This document shows, piece after piece, positions 56,302 through 63,040 of a stretch of DNA of 64,000 nt. Within the stretch, counting starts at the first letter, position 1, and the number at the start of each line of letters is the position of its first letter. Origin of the DNA: Pseudomonas graminis (GTDB lineage: Bacteria > Pseudomonadota > Gammaproteobacteria > Pseudomonadales > Pseudomonadaceae); assembly GCF_002093745.1 (NCBI RefSeq), contig NZ_MTSB01000022.1:1-64000 (forward strand), read 5' to 3'. A program made the position numbers and the translations under genes. Under the pieces are notes generated by a model. It was not told where the DNA came from, did no database searches, and saw nothing but the letters and a program-made list of their open reading frames with translations.

Positions 56302-57450
56302 TCATTGGCGAGAGGCTTCAAGGAGCCATAACGATGACTGGGCGGTGCGTGAGATTTCTGTCGTGGTGTAAGACCTTTCCGGACGGGCATGCGGCGCATC
56401 GATACGGCAAGCCTGCAGAAAGGACAGAAGCAGTGCGGATTTCACTGCGAAATTCATGTTTTGCCCGTCAGGGACGGTGGACGTCACCATCCCGATGACC
56501 GCACCGCCGTTGTCGAATAACGGGCTCCCGCTGGAACCCGGCTGAATGGGCGCCGTGAACTGGAACAGGCTGGCGTCGTTATGCAGCCCGAACAGTCCGG
56601 AGATCCCGCCCTGAGTCACCTGCAACCCGCCACCGGAAATCGACGCGAGCGGATAGCCCAGCACCGCCACCGTATCACCCGGCTCACAGCCCTGCCCGTC
56701 CCGGAATGTAACCGGAGACAACAGCGGCGCGCCCTGCACCCGCAGCAGCGCAATGTCATTGCGGCGATCAATCACCACGGGCTCAGCCTTGTAACGGCCT
56801 TGCAGGGAAGAGATGTAAAACACGCCCATGTCTTCAATGACATGCGCACAGGTCATGACGTGTGCCGGGCCTACCACAAACGCGGTGCCGGTCGCCGACT
56901 CGTGTCGAGGACCGCCTGCCGAGCCGCCCGACCCACCGGACGGGCGGCGCGGGTGACGGTCATCCACTTCGAGGCCGATCTTGCGCCCGAACGCCGACAA
57001 CCCGTACGCCGAGCCTTCGCTCAGCGCCCGGAATTTCCATTGATCATGACGCTTGTAGAACTCGCCGATGATGATCGCCGCTTCGCCGTTGTCACGCAGG
57101 TCCAGGCGATGCTCGATGTCGGCGTCCACCTTCAGGTGCAGGCTGGCGAAGTCGCGAACCGGCCCCATCGCGGCGTACACATAAACCATCAACAGCACCC
57201 GGTCACTGCCCGCCGGGAGCCGGTCCAGCTTCAGCGTACAGCCGACGTCCTGAGGGCCGCCGCTCCACTCCATCCAGCTCTGCTCCTGATGCAGCAGCGC
57301 CGGATCGCCCATCGGCTGACGTTTCTCGTTGACCGCCAGCAAAGCGACTGCTGCGTATTCACCAAAAACCGAAGAGGTACCGCTCTGCAGGTTCCAGGTG
57401 CAGTGAGCGTTTGCTAAAGCAGTGTTTGCACCTGGCGCCAGAAGCTTCAT
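56302..57450 (-). CDS. TerD-trypsin-like serine protease fusion
   Basis: A 382-residue protein joining a TerD-like domain (about residues 1-160; DVGCTLKLDRLPAGSDRVLL, then GEAAIIIGEFYKRHDQWKFR) to a trypsin-like protease (about 183-345) through a Gly/Ser linker. The catalytic triad is intact: His203 (TCAHV), Asp232 (RRNDIALLR) and Ser309 (GSSGSPLF). No signal peptide or PDZ domain is present, so the protease should act in the cytoplasm, perhaps gated by Ca2+ binding to the TerD part. AAGGAGG precedes the ATG. The TerD Ca2+ loop looks degenerate, lacking GDNRxG. Confidence 0.9.
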   Translation of the reverse strand: MKLLAPGANTALANAHCTWNLQSGTSSVFGEYAAVALLAVNEKRQPMGDPALLHQEQSWMEWSGGPQDVGCTLKLDRLPAGSDRVLLMVYVYAAMGPVRDFASLHLKVDADIEHRLDLRDNGEAAIIIGEFYKRHDQWKFRALSEGSAYGLSAFGRKIGLEVDDRHPRRPSGGSGGSAGGPRHESATGTAFVVGPAHVMTCAHVIEDMGVFYISSLQGRYKAEPVVIDRRNDIALLRVQGAPLLSPVTFRDGQGCEPGDTVAVLGYPLASISGGGLQVTQGGISGLFGLHNDASLFQFTAPIQPGSSGSPLFDNGGAVIGMVTSTVPDGQNMNFAVKSALLLSFLQACRIDAPHARPERSYTTTEISRTAQSSLWLLEASRQ

Positions 57451-57478
57451 GCCCGATCCTCCTTGATAAGAGCGATTA

Positions 57479-57508
57479 TTGATAGCAAAAATCTATTATC
57501 CTGATCAA
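57479..57508 (-). promoter_or_regulatory. Possible internal promoter before the TerD-trypsin gene
   Basis: On the minus strand, TTGATC and TATCAA are spaced by 18 bases in an AT-rich patch between the ATP-grasp and TerD-trypsin genes. It is a fair match only. Confidence 0.3.
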
Positions 57509-58503
57509 ACCAGAGCCCGTACAGCGACGGTGATGGGCTTGACCCGAATATCCTCAAGCCAATGTGTTTCCGGTTCTTTCAGCCCGAGACGCCGAGTTGC
57601 AAAAATACCCGGCAGGTTGATGCCAGTTTGACGCGTATAACCGATGCCGCCCGAGTAGCGCGGGTTGATCTCCAGCAGGCGCGGCTTGCCGTCTGCGTCG
57701 TCGCGGGTCTGCACATTGATCAGCCCGTCGCAGGCAAAATGCTCGGCGGCCCGCACGGCCAGTTGCACGGCCTCGCTGTCTCGCTCGAACGTCTGGTTCA
57801 AGCCCACCTTGCGTCGCCCGACGAAGGCAATCGCTTTGCCGCCCTCGCACACCATGTCCACCGAGACCTCACTGCCCGGCATGTACGGCATCAGCAGCAT
57901 GGCCGGAAGGTCTTCAGACTGACGATAGGCATCAAGGTACGCCTTGAAGGTTGTCTCGCGCGCATCGGGGTTGGCGAAACAGCGAAACGCATCGACATCA
58001 GCCCTGAAACGCCAGAAACCCTGGCCATAAATGCCGACCACCGGCTTGATGCAGACCTCGCCGGAAATCGACAACCTGTCGTAGGCCGCCTGAAGCTCAT
58101 CGGCGTTGTGAGCCGTGATCGCCGGAATGCAGGCCAGCCCCGCCGCCTCGGCCGCTGCGGTGAACCGGCTTTTGTCATCGACATTCATGAAGGTCTGCCG
58201 GGACGTTCCGCCCGTGACAAGGTCCAACCCCTCAGCGACAAACCGCGGGCGATGCGCTTCATACACACCGCCCACCCGACCGGCAATAATAACGGTGACA
58301 CCCAGGGAGCGAGCCTTATCCAGCACCCAGTCGATGCGTTCTTCGTTGTCGAGCGGCTCTTGCAATGCCACATCGGCCTGGCCGGTAATTTCGGAGCGCT
58401 GCTGGCGATGAGAAGCGATAATGCGTACCGACGCCGGCAAGGCATCACGCGCACCGATGATCACATCGCGCTGGCTGGCCTGCCCTTCAAGGAACCAAAT
58501 CAT
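57505..58503 (-). CDS. ATP-grasp domain protein of the ter locus
   Basis: A 332-residue ATP-grasp ligase-like enzyme, first gene of the ter operon. The fold is read from EVCIKPVVGIYGQGFWRF (ATP-binding lysine and Gly-rich loop, about residue 145), the LLMPYMPGSEVSVDMVCEGG strand and the metal-binding LLEINPRYSGGIGYT (Glu and Asn ligands, about residue 280). Such enzymes join a carboxylate to an amine or thiol using ATP. The ATG at 58503 has CCGGAGATTGAC just before it; the longer frame to 58533 does not. It is divergent from the DUF1523 gene across 119 bases, where the operon promoter must lie. Confidence 0.88.
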   Translation of the reverse strand: MIWFLEGQASQRDVIIGARDALPASVRIIASHRQQRSEITGQADVALQEPLDNEERIDWVLDKARSLGVTVIIAGRVGGVYEAHRPRFVAEGLDLVTGGTSRQTFMNVDDKSRFTAAAEAAGLACIPAITAHNADELQAAYDRLSISGEVCIKPVVGIYGQGFWRFRADVDAFRCFANPDARETTFKAYLDAYRQSEDLPAMLLMPYMPGSEVSVDMVCEGGKAIAFVGRRKVGLNQTFERDSEAVQLAVRAAEHFACDGLINVQTRDDADGKPRLLEINPRYSGGIGYTRQTGINLPGIFATRRLGLKEPETHWLEDIRVKPITVAVRALV

Positions 58504-58622
58504 GTCAATCTCCGGAAGACTGCGCCGCCTCAAACGGCCTTGTCGAATTTTGTAATAACTGTTTTGCTTCGAAATGTTCGGTTTAGGGCAAAGTCACGCA
58601 ATTTTAAACAGAGGACGCTGGT

Positions 58623-59168
58623 ATGAAGTGGCTTAAAAGGTCGATTTGGCTTGTGGTATTCGTTGCACTCGGGATCGGCGCATTGAGCCTCTACTACGTC
58701 CTGCCGCGCCATGATGTCGTGATGATCACCGGCGTGGAAGTCAAAAGAATGGACGCCGACGGCGTGGTCAACGCCGAAAACCCGGCAGACGGCCCGACCC
58801 GCGACGTGTACTTCATCAACACCGAAGATCCGGACACCAAGAAAGTCGTGGTCTACCGCAACGAAGACACCGCGTGGAGCTTCCCGTGGTACTTCAAATT
58901 CGACTCCGCCGACATCCAGGCCAAAGCCCAAGGCTATTCCCGCGACGCCCAACAGCTGGCGTTGATCCGCTATTACGGCTGGCGGATAACCATCCTCTCG
59001 ATGTTCCCCAACGTGACGGAGATTGAAGCCGTGACGAGTCGTGATCAGCCGTTCCCGGTGTTCAACACGATCTTTTTTGTGGTCGTGGGCGTTTTGGTGT
59101 TGATGGTGGTGGTCGGGGTAAGGAAAAGGGTTCGCAGGCAGCCGCGGGTTGATGGGATGCCTCGGTAA
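58623..59168 (+). CDS. DUF1523 family membrane protein
   Basis: A 181-residue protein of unknown function. It has an N-terminal membrane segment (residues 7-27), a soluble beta-rich middle with the DUF1523 hallmarks (YYVLPRHDVVMITGVEVKRMD, then TRDVYFINTE and DTAWSFPWYFKFDSADIQA), and a C-terminal span (about 148-170) followed by a basic tail. The middle should lie in the periplasm. AGAGGAC lies 8 bases before the ATG. It is divergent from the ter operon; a shared control region is possible. Confidence 0.88.
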   Translation: MKWLKRSIWLVVFVALGIGALSLYYVLPRHDVVMITGVEVKRMDADGVVNAENPADGPTRDVYFINTEDPDTKKVVVYRNEDTAWSFPWYFKFDSADIQAKAQGYSRDAQQLALIRYYGWRITILSMFPNVTEIEAVTSRDQPFPVFNTIFFVVVGVLVLMVVVGVRKRVRRQPRVDGMPR

Positions 59169-59189
59169 CAAGCAGTAGCATCAAACAAC

Positions 59190-59222
59190 AATGCCCCAGC
59201 GAAGCACATCCGCTGGGGCATT
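59190..59222. terminator. Bidirectional terminator between the DUF1523 and GST genes
   Basis: AATGCCCCAGCG and CGCTGGGGCATT form a perfect 12-bp stem around a 9-base loop in the convergent gap. The T-run is short. Confidence 0.8.
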
Positions 59223-59263
59223 CTCATTTCAACGGTCGGATCTGTTCTGGTCTTGTAGCGGAC

Positions 59264-59884
59264 TCAGCCCTTGCTGAACAACTCCGGCAGCCCCTCAGCC
59301 TTGAGTACCGCTTTGACCGACGGACGTGCTTCGACACGAGCCATGAACGCTTTCAACGCAGGCTGCTCGTCCAGCGAAATGCCGAAGTTGACTGACCAGC
59401 GGGTTACGGCGAACAGGTAAGTGTCGGCAACGCTGAAGTCATTACCAAGCAGGTAATCACGACCATCTGCCAAGAGGCCATTCAGGTAGGTCAGCTTGGC
59501 GATGACCGGGCGCTGAGCATCGGTGGCATCGGCTCCCTTTGCCAGATAGAACAGCGGGGTCCAGGCCTTGTGATATTCAGCGGACAGATAATTGAGTATC
59601 TCGTGCAGCCTTGCACGCGCCAGCGTGCCATTGGCTGGCACCAGCGCGGGTACGAAGTGGTCGCCCAGATACTGGAGCACCGCAACGCCTTCGGTCAGTA
59701 CAGCGCCATCACCGAGCGCCAATGCAGGGACAGCACCTTTTGGGTTGATCGCGTAGTAGTCCTCACCGGATTCAATCTTGTGCTGGCGCAGATCGACCTT
59801 GACCAGTTCATGAGCGACACCCGCCTCATGCAGTACGACATGGGCAGCAAGCGAGCAGGATCCAGGTGTGTAGTAGAACTTCAT
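59264..59884 (-). CDS. Glutathione S-transferase
   Basis: A 206-residue GST of the beta/bacterial type. The N-terminal thioredoxin fold starts MKFYYTPGSCSLAAHVVLHE, with the tyrosine/serine/cysteine region where beta-class enzymes bind glutathione; ILQYLGDHF-like LQYLGDHFVP and GDGAVLTEGVAVL give the gamma-Glu site. The C-terminal helical domain has the N-cap motif (FSVADTYLFAVTRW). The ATG at 59884 follows an AAGGAC-like stretch in reverse orientation; the long upstream extension is not real. It is divergent from the HxlR regulator, its likely controller. Confidence 0.94.
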   Translation of the reverse strand: MKFYYTPGSCSLAAHVVLHEAGVAHELVKVDLRQHKIESGEDYYAINPKGAVPALALGDGAVLTEGVAVLQYLGDHFVPALVPANGTLARARLHEILNYLSAEYHKAWTPLFYLAKGADATDAQRPVIAKLTYLNGLLADGRDYLLGNDFSVADTYLFAVTRWSVNFGISLDEQPALKAFMARVEARPSVKAVLKAEGLPELFSKG

Positions 59885-59949
59885 AAGGACAAGTCTTCCG
59901 GTGGTTGAGAGTGACCCGATCCTAGCACCCGGATAACTTTTGTATAGCT

Positions 59950-59966
59950 GGTAACTTAAGGTTACC
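59950..59966. promoter_or_regulatory. HxlR-type operator 1 (GGTAAC-5-GTTACC)
   Basis: GGTAAC, TTAAG, GTTACC is an inverted repeat of 6-base arms, 66 bases before the GST start codon in the GST-hxlR intergenic region. Confidence 0.55.
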
Positions 59967-59976
59967 CTCATTCTCC

Positions 59977-60001
59977 GGTTACCGTTTTGTAACCTGGTTA
60001 C
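59977..60001. promoter_or_regulatory. HxlR-type operator 2 (GGTTAC-6-GTAACC) plus extra half site
   Basis: GGTTAC, CGTTTT, GTAACC is a second inverted repeat, followed by another GGTTAC (59996-60001). With operator 1 this makes five copies of one hexamer in 52 bases, pointing to a regulator that binds both promoters. Confidence 0.55.
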
Positions 60002-60041
60002 GCCTTGGAAACTCGCGACGCCACAAAGGAATACCTTCGTA

Positions 60042-60395
60042 ATGTCCCTGAAAATGCGCAAAAGCAAAGTCAGCCATCCCGTCCCGGAATGCGCGGTCGC
60101 TGCCTGCATGTGGTTGCTGGGCGGCGTCTGGACCCCGAACCTGCTGTGGAGCTTGAGTGGCGGCCCTCGACGGTTCGGCGAGTTGCGCGTCGACATTCCT
60201 GGTATTTCGGCAAAGATGCTGTCGGTGCGGCTTAAGGAGATGGAGGAGAAAGGTGTGGTTGTTCGGACGGTGCTGGCGACGTCGCCGCCTTCGGCTGAGT
60301 ACAGTCTTTCTGAGCTGGGGTTGGAGTTGCTGCCGGCGATAAAGGCGATTGCGGAGATTGGGTATCGGTTGAGGCGGGGAATGGATGGGGGTTAA
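60042..60395 (+). CDS. HxlR-family transcriptional regulator
   Basis: A 117-residue winged helix-turn-helix protein of the HxlR family. The family pattern is visible: CAVAACMWLLGGVWTPNLLW at the first helices, FGELRVDIPGISAKMLSVRLKEMEEKGVV as the DNA-recognition part, and the wing YSLSELGLELLPAI. Many HxlR proteins sense electrophiles or oxidants by a cysteine near the N-terminus, and Cys18 and Cys22 are candidates here. It is divergent from the GST gene, a typical regulator-target pair. Confidence 0.92.
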   Translation: MSLKMRKSKVSHPVPECAVAACMWLLGGVWTPNLLWSLSGGPRRFGELRVDIPGISAKMLSVRLKEMEEKGVVVRTVLATSPPSAEYSLSELGLELLPAIKAIAEIGYRLRRGMDGG

Positions 60396-60703
60396 GTTGC
60401 AATACGTTACATTCATTATAAAGCCCATACTCACAACACGCTACTCCCCCCTCCACTCTAAAAACGTAACAACCTTAGCTAAAAAAATAACTCACGACAC
60501 AGAACTAAAATCTGCGCGTTGTTTCTTTTAAACTTATAGACCACGCAACAAGTGCGGACCACGCAAATACTGAACAACGAAAACCCTATAACCATAAACA
60601 GTAAAAAGCCAGCAACTGCTAGATACTATAAAAATCCGCTCAGCGTTTTGGCTCATCTATACTCCGATAGACGAGCCAATCCGCCAACCACTAACGCTAA
60701 CTT
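60396..60703. other. AT-rich gap downstream of pilA
   Basis: These 308 bases are clearly richer in A and T than the rest of the window. A hairpin (TTGGCTCATCTAT, 60648-60660, pairing with ATAGACGAGCCAA, 60667-60679) lies 25 bases past the pilA stop and may end its transcript, although it has no T-run. No tRNA, integrase or credible gene was found. Confidence 0.55.
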
Positions 60704-61117
60704 TTATGGAGTTGTCGTAGCGGCTGCAGCAGGTCCAGCACAGGTACTGGATGCGGACTTAGCATTACTCACTGCGCAGGTCCAGGTGATAGCGCCGACA
60801 GCAGCCAATGAAGGGGTCAGAGTAGCAGTAGTTGCAGAAGTACCATTCCCTACTGAAGGACTAACCAATACACCGGTTGTAGCATTGCAGGTACCATTTG
60901 CGGGCATGGTAACGTTAGTGCATAGTGCAGTTGAAAGCCCCTCTTGTGCATTTATACCCACTTGAGTTTTTGCCGCGTCAAGCGTGGCGACAGCACTGGC
61001 GCCATTCGCGCGCGCAACATAGTTTTGGTACTGCGGGATAGCTACGGCAGCCAAGATACCAACGATCGCTACGACGATCATCAATTCGATTAGCGTGAAA
61101 CCTTTTTGTACGTTCAT
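60704..61117 (-). CDS. pilA: Type IV pilin PilA
   Basis: The major subunit of type IV pili. The 137-residue prepilin has a six-residue leader MNVQKG cut by PilD before Phe+1, followed by the canonical helix [20 protein letters not shown] with Glu+5. The globular part is short and rich in Thr, Ala and Asn, with four cysteines (in ALCTN, NGTCNA, TWTCAV and SSTCAG) that can form two disulfides. GGAG lies upstream. It is transcribed away from pilB from a sigma-54 promoter. Composition is less GC-rich than the core genes. Confidence 0.95.
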   Translation of the reverse strand: MNVQKGFTLIELMIVVAIVGILAAVAIPQYQNYVARANGASAVATLDAAKTQVGINAQEGLSTALCTNVTMPANGTCNATTGVLVSPSVGNGTSATTATLTPSLAAVGAITWTCAVSNAKSASSTCAGPAAAATTTP

Positions 61118-61164
61118 ATCTACTTCTCCGAGGCGTCAATTAGGTGGTGCCTTGGGAGCGTGGA

Positions 61165-61180
61165 AGCACAGGCCGTGCCA
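61165..61180 (-). promoter_or_regulatory. Sigma-54 promoter of pilA
   Basis: On the minus strand TGGCACGGCCTGTGCT has GG and GC exactly ten bases apart, a near-perfect -24/-12 element. The start site would be about 35 bases before the pilA ATG. PilS-PilR control through sigma-54 is established for pilA in P. aeruginosa. Confidence 0.88.
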
Positions 61181-61343
61181 AAAGCTATTTTCAACTCCTG
61201 GCGCTGCTAATGTCATCTATACAGCGACCATAGACGTCCTGAAATTCGCAGAAACTGACAATTTTCGTCACATGCCTCTCTGCCATTTGGCAGCACAGCC
61301 CGACTGCGCTATAACCCTCACACTGTCCGTGTCTGGTGGTTTT

Positions 61344-63038
61344 ATGACTGATGCTGTCCTCACTGGTTTGGCCAAACAACTGGTCCTAGCCGATCTACTT
61401 ACTGAAGCTGTTGCGCAGCAAGCCTACCAGCAGGCGCGCCGCGACAAGATTTCGTTGGTGAGCTATCTGGTCCAGAACAAACTGGTCAAAAGCCTGACGC
61501 TGGCAGAAATGGCTTCGGACCAGTTTGGCGTCCCATTTATGGATCTGGCGAGCCTGGACAAGGAAAGCCAGCCTAAGGGATTGGTGGGTGAAAAGCTGAT
61601 TCGGCAGCATCACGCCCTCCCACTCTGGCGACGAGGCAACAAGCTGTTCATCGCCATATCGGACCCGACCAATCATCAGGCGGTGACCGATATTCAGTTC
61701 AGTACAGGTCTGAACACCGAAGCCATTCTGGTAGAAGATGACAAGCTGACCACCGCAATAGATAGGTTTTTTGACAGTGACAGCGGTCTGGGTAATCTGG
61801 AAGACGTCGATCTGGGGCTGGATATCGAACCGGCTGAAGGTAAGGAGACCTCCCTCGCTGCGCAGAATGATGCTGACGACGCCCCCGTTGTTCGTTTCGT
61901 CAATAAAATGTTGTTGGATGCCATCCGGTTAGGATCCTCTGACCTGCACTTCGAACCTTACGAAAAAATCTTCCGCGTGCGTTTGCGCACCGACGGTATT
62001 TTGCATGAAGTCGCCAGACCGCCGATCCATCTGGCGAACCGTATTGCTGCACGCCTGAAGGTCATGGCCAGCCTCGATATTTCCGAGCGACGCAAACCGC
62101 AGGATGGCCGGGTCAAGTTGCGTGTCTCCAAGACTAAAGCCATCGATTTCCGTATGAATACTCTGCCCACGCTGTGGGGCGAGAAGATCGTGATGCGGAT
62201 TCTTGACCCGACCAGCGCGCAGATGGGCATTGATGCTCTGGGTTACGAGCCGGAGCAAAAAGCGCTGTATCTGGAGGCGCTGAAACAGCCACAAGGTATG
62301 ATTCTGGTGACCGGCCCTACGGGTTCCGGCAAGACCGTTTCACTGTATACCGGCCTTAATATCCTCAACACCGTGGACATCAACATTTCTACCGCTGAAG
62401 ACCCGGTGGAGATCAACCTGGAGGGTATCAATCAGGTCAACGTCAACCCGCGCCAAGGACTGGACTTTTCCCAGGCCTTACGTGCTTTTCTGCGTCAAGA
62501 TCCCGACGTCATCATGGTGGGTGAGATACGCGATCTGGAAACTGCAGAAATTGCTATCAAGGCATCGCAGACCGGCCATATGGTGCTGTCTACCCTGCAC
62601 ACCAACAGCGCGGCAGAAACGTTGACGCGACTGCATCATATGGGTGTAGCCGCATTCAACATTGCTACAGCAATCAATTTGATTATCGCGCAACGACTTG
62701 CGCGCAAGCTGTGCAACCACTGCAAGAGGGAGCTCGACATCCCCCGCGAAACACTGATTCAGGAAGGCTTCCCGGAGTCAAAAATTGGCACGTTCAAAAT
62801 CTATGGACCGGTGGGCTGCGAGCACTGCAATGGCGGCTACAGAGGCAGGGTAGGTATCTACGAAGTGGTGAAGAAAACAGCGGAGCTGGAGCGCATCATT
62901 ATGGAAGAGGGCAACTCACTGGAGATATCCAGGCAGATGCGTAAAGACGGCTTCAATGACCTGCGGACCTCGGGCCTGTCAAAGGCTATGCAGGGCATCA
63001 CTAGCCTCGAAGAAGTCAACCGGGTCACCAAGGATTAA
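61344..63038 (+). CDS. pilB: PilB, type IV pilus assembly ATPase
   Basis: PilB is the hexameric cytoplasmic ATPase that drives pilus extension. The 564-residue protein has the N-terminal MshEN-type domain, then the secretion ATPase core: Walker A GPTGSGKTVSLY (about residue 325), the Asp box and Walker B (DPDVIMVGEIRDLETAE), and the His box LSTLHTNSA. A zinc tetracysteine motif follows (CNHCKRELD and CEHCNGGY). The ATG at 61344 (MTDAVLTGL) is chosen over the frame start at 61095, which overlaps pilA. pilC follows at once. Confidence 0.96.
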   Translation: MTDAVLTGLAKQLVLADLLTEAVAQQAYQQARRDKISLVSYLVQNKLVKSLTLAEMASDQFGVPFMDLASLDKESQPKGLVGEKLIRQHHALPLWRRGNKLFIAISDPTNHQAVTDIQFSTGLNTEAILVEDDKLTTAIDRFFDSDSGLGNLEDVDLGLDIEPAEGKETSLAAQNDADDAPVVRFVNKMLLDAIRLGSSDLHFEPYEKIFRVRLRTDGILHEVARPPIHLANRIAARLKVMASLDISERRKPQDGRVKLRVSKTKAIDFRMNTLPTLWGEKIVMRILDPTSAQMGIDALGYEPEQKALYLEALKQPQGMILVTGPTGSGKTVSLYTGLNILNTVDINISTAEDPVEINLEGINQVNVNPRQGLDFSQALRAFLRQDPDVIMVGEIRDLETAEIAIKASQTGHMVLSTLHTNSAAETLTRLHHMGVAAFNIATAINLIIAQRLARKLCNHCKRELDIPRETLIQEGFPESKIGTFKIYGPVGCEHCNGGYRGRVGIYEVVKKTAELERIIMEEGNSLEISRQMRKDGFNDLRTSGLSKAMQGITSLEEVNRVTKD

Positions 63039-63040
63039 GC

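Noticed and set aside
59885..60196. Long N-terminal extension of the GST frame
   Set aside because: It crosses the operator region and overlaps the HxlR gene; the family N-terminus MKFYYTPGS begins at 59884.
60552..60965. 137-codon plus-strand frame opposite pilA
   Set aside because: It is antisense to pilA with no family features; the first part lies in AT-rich non-coding DNA.
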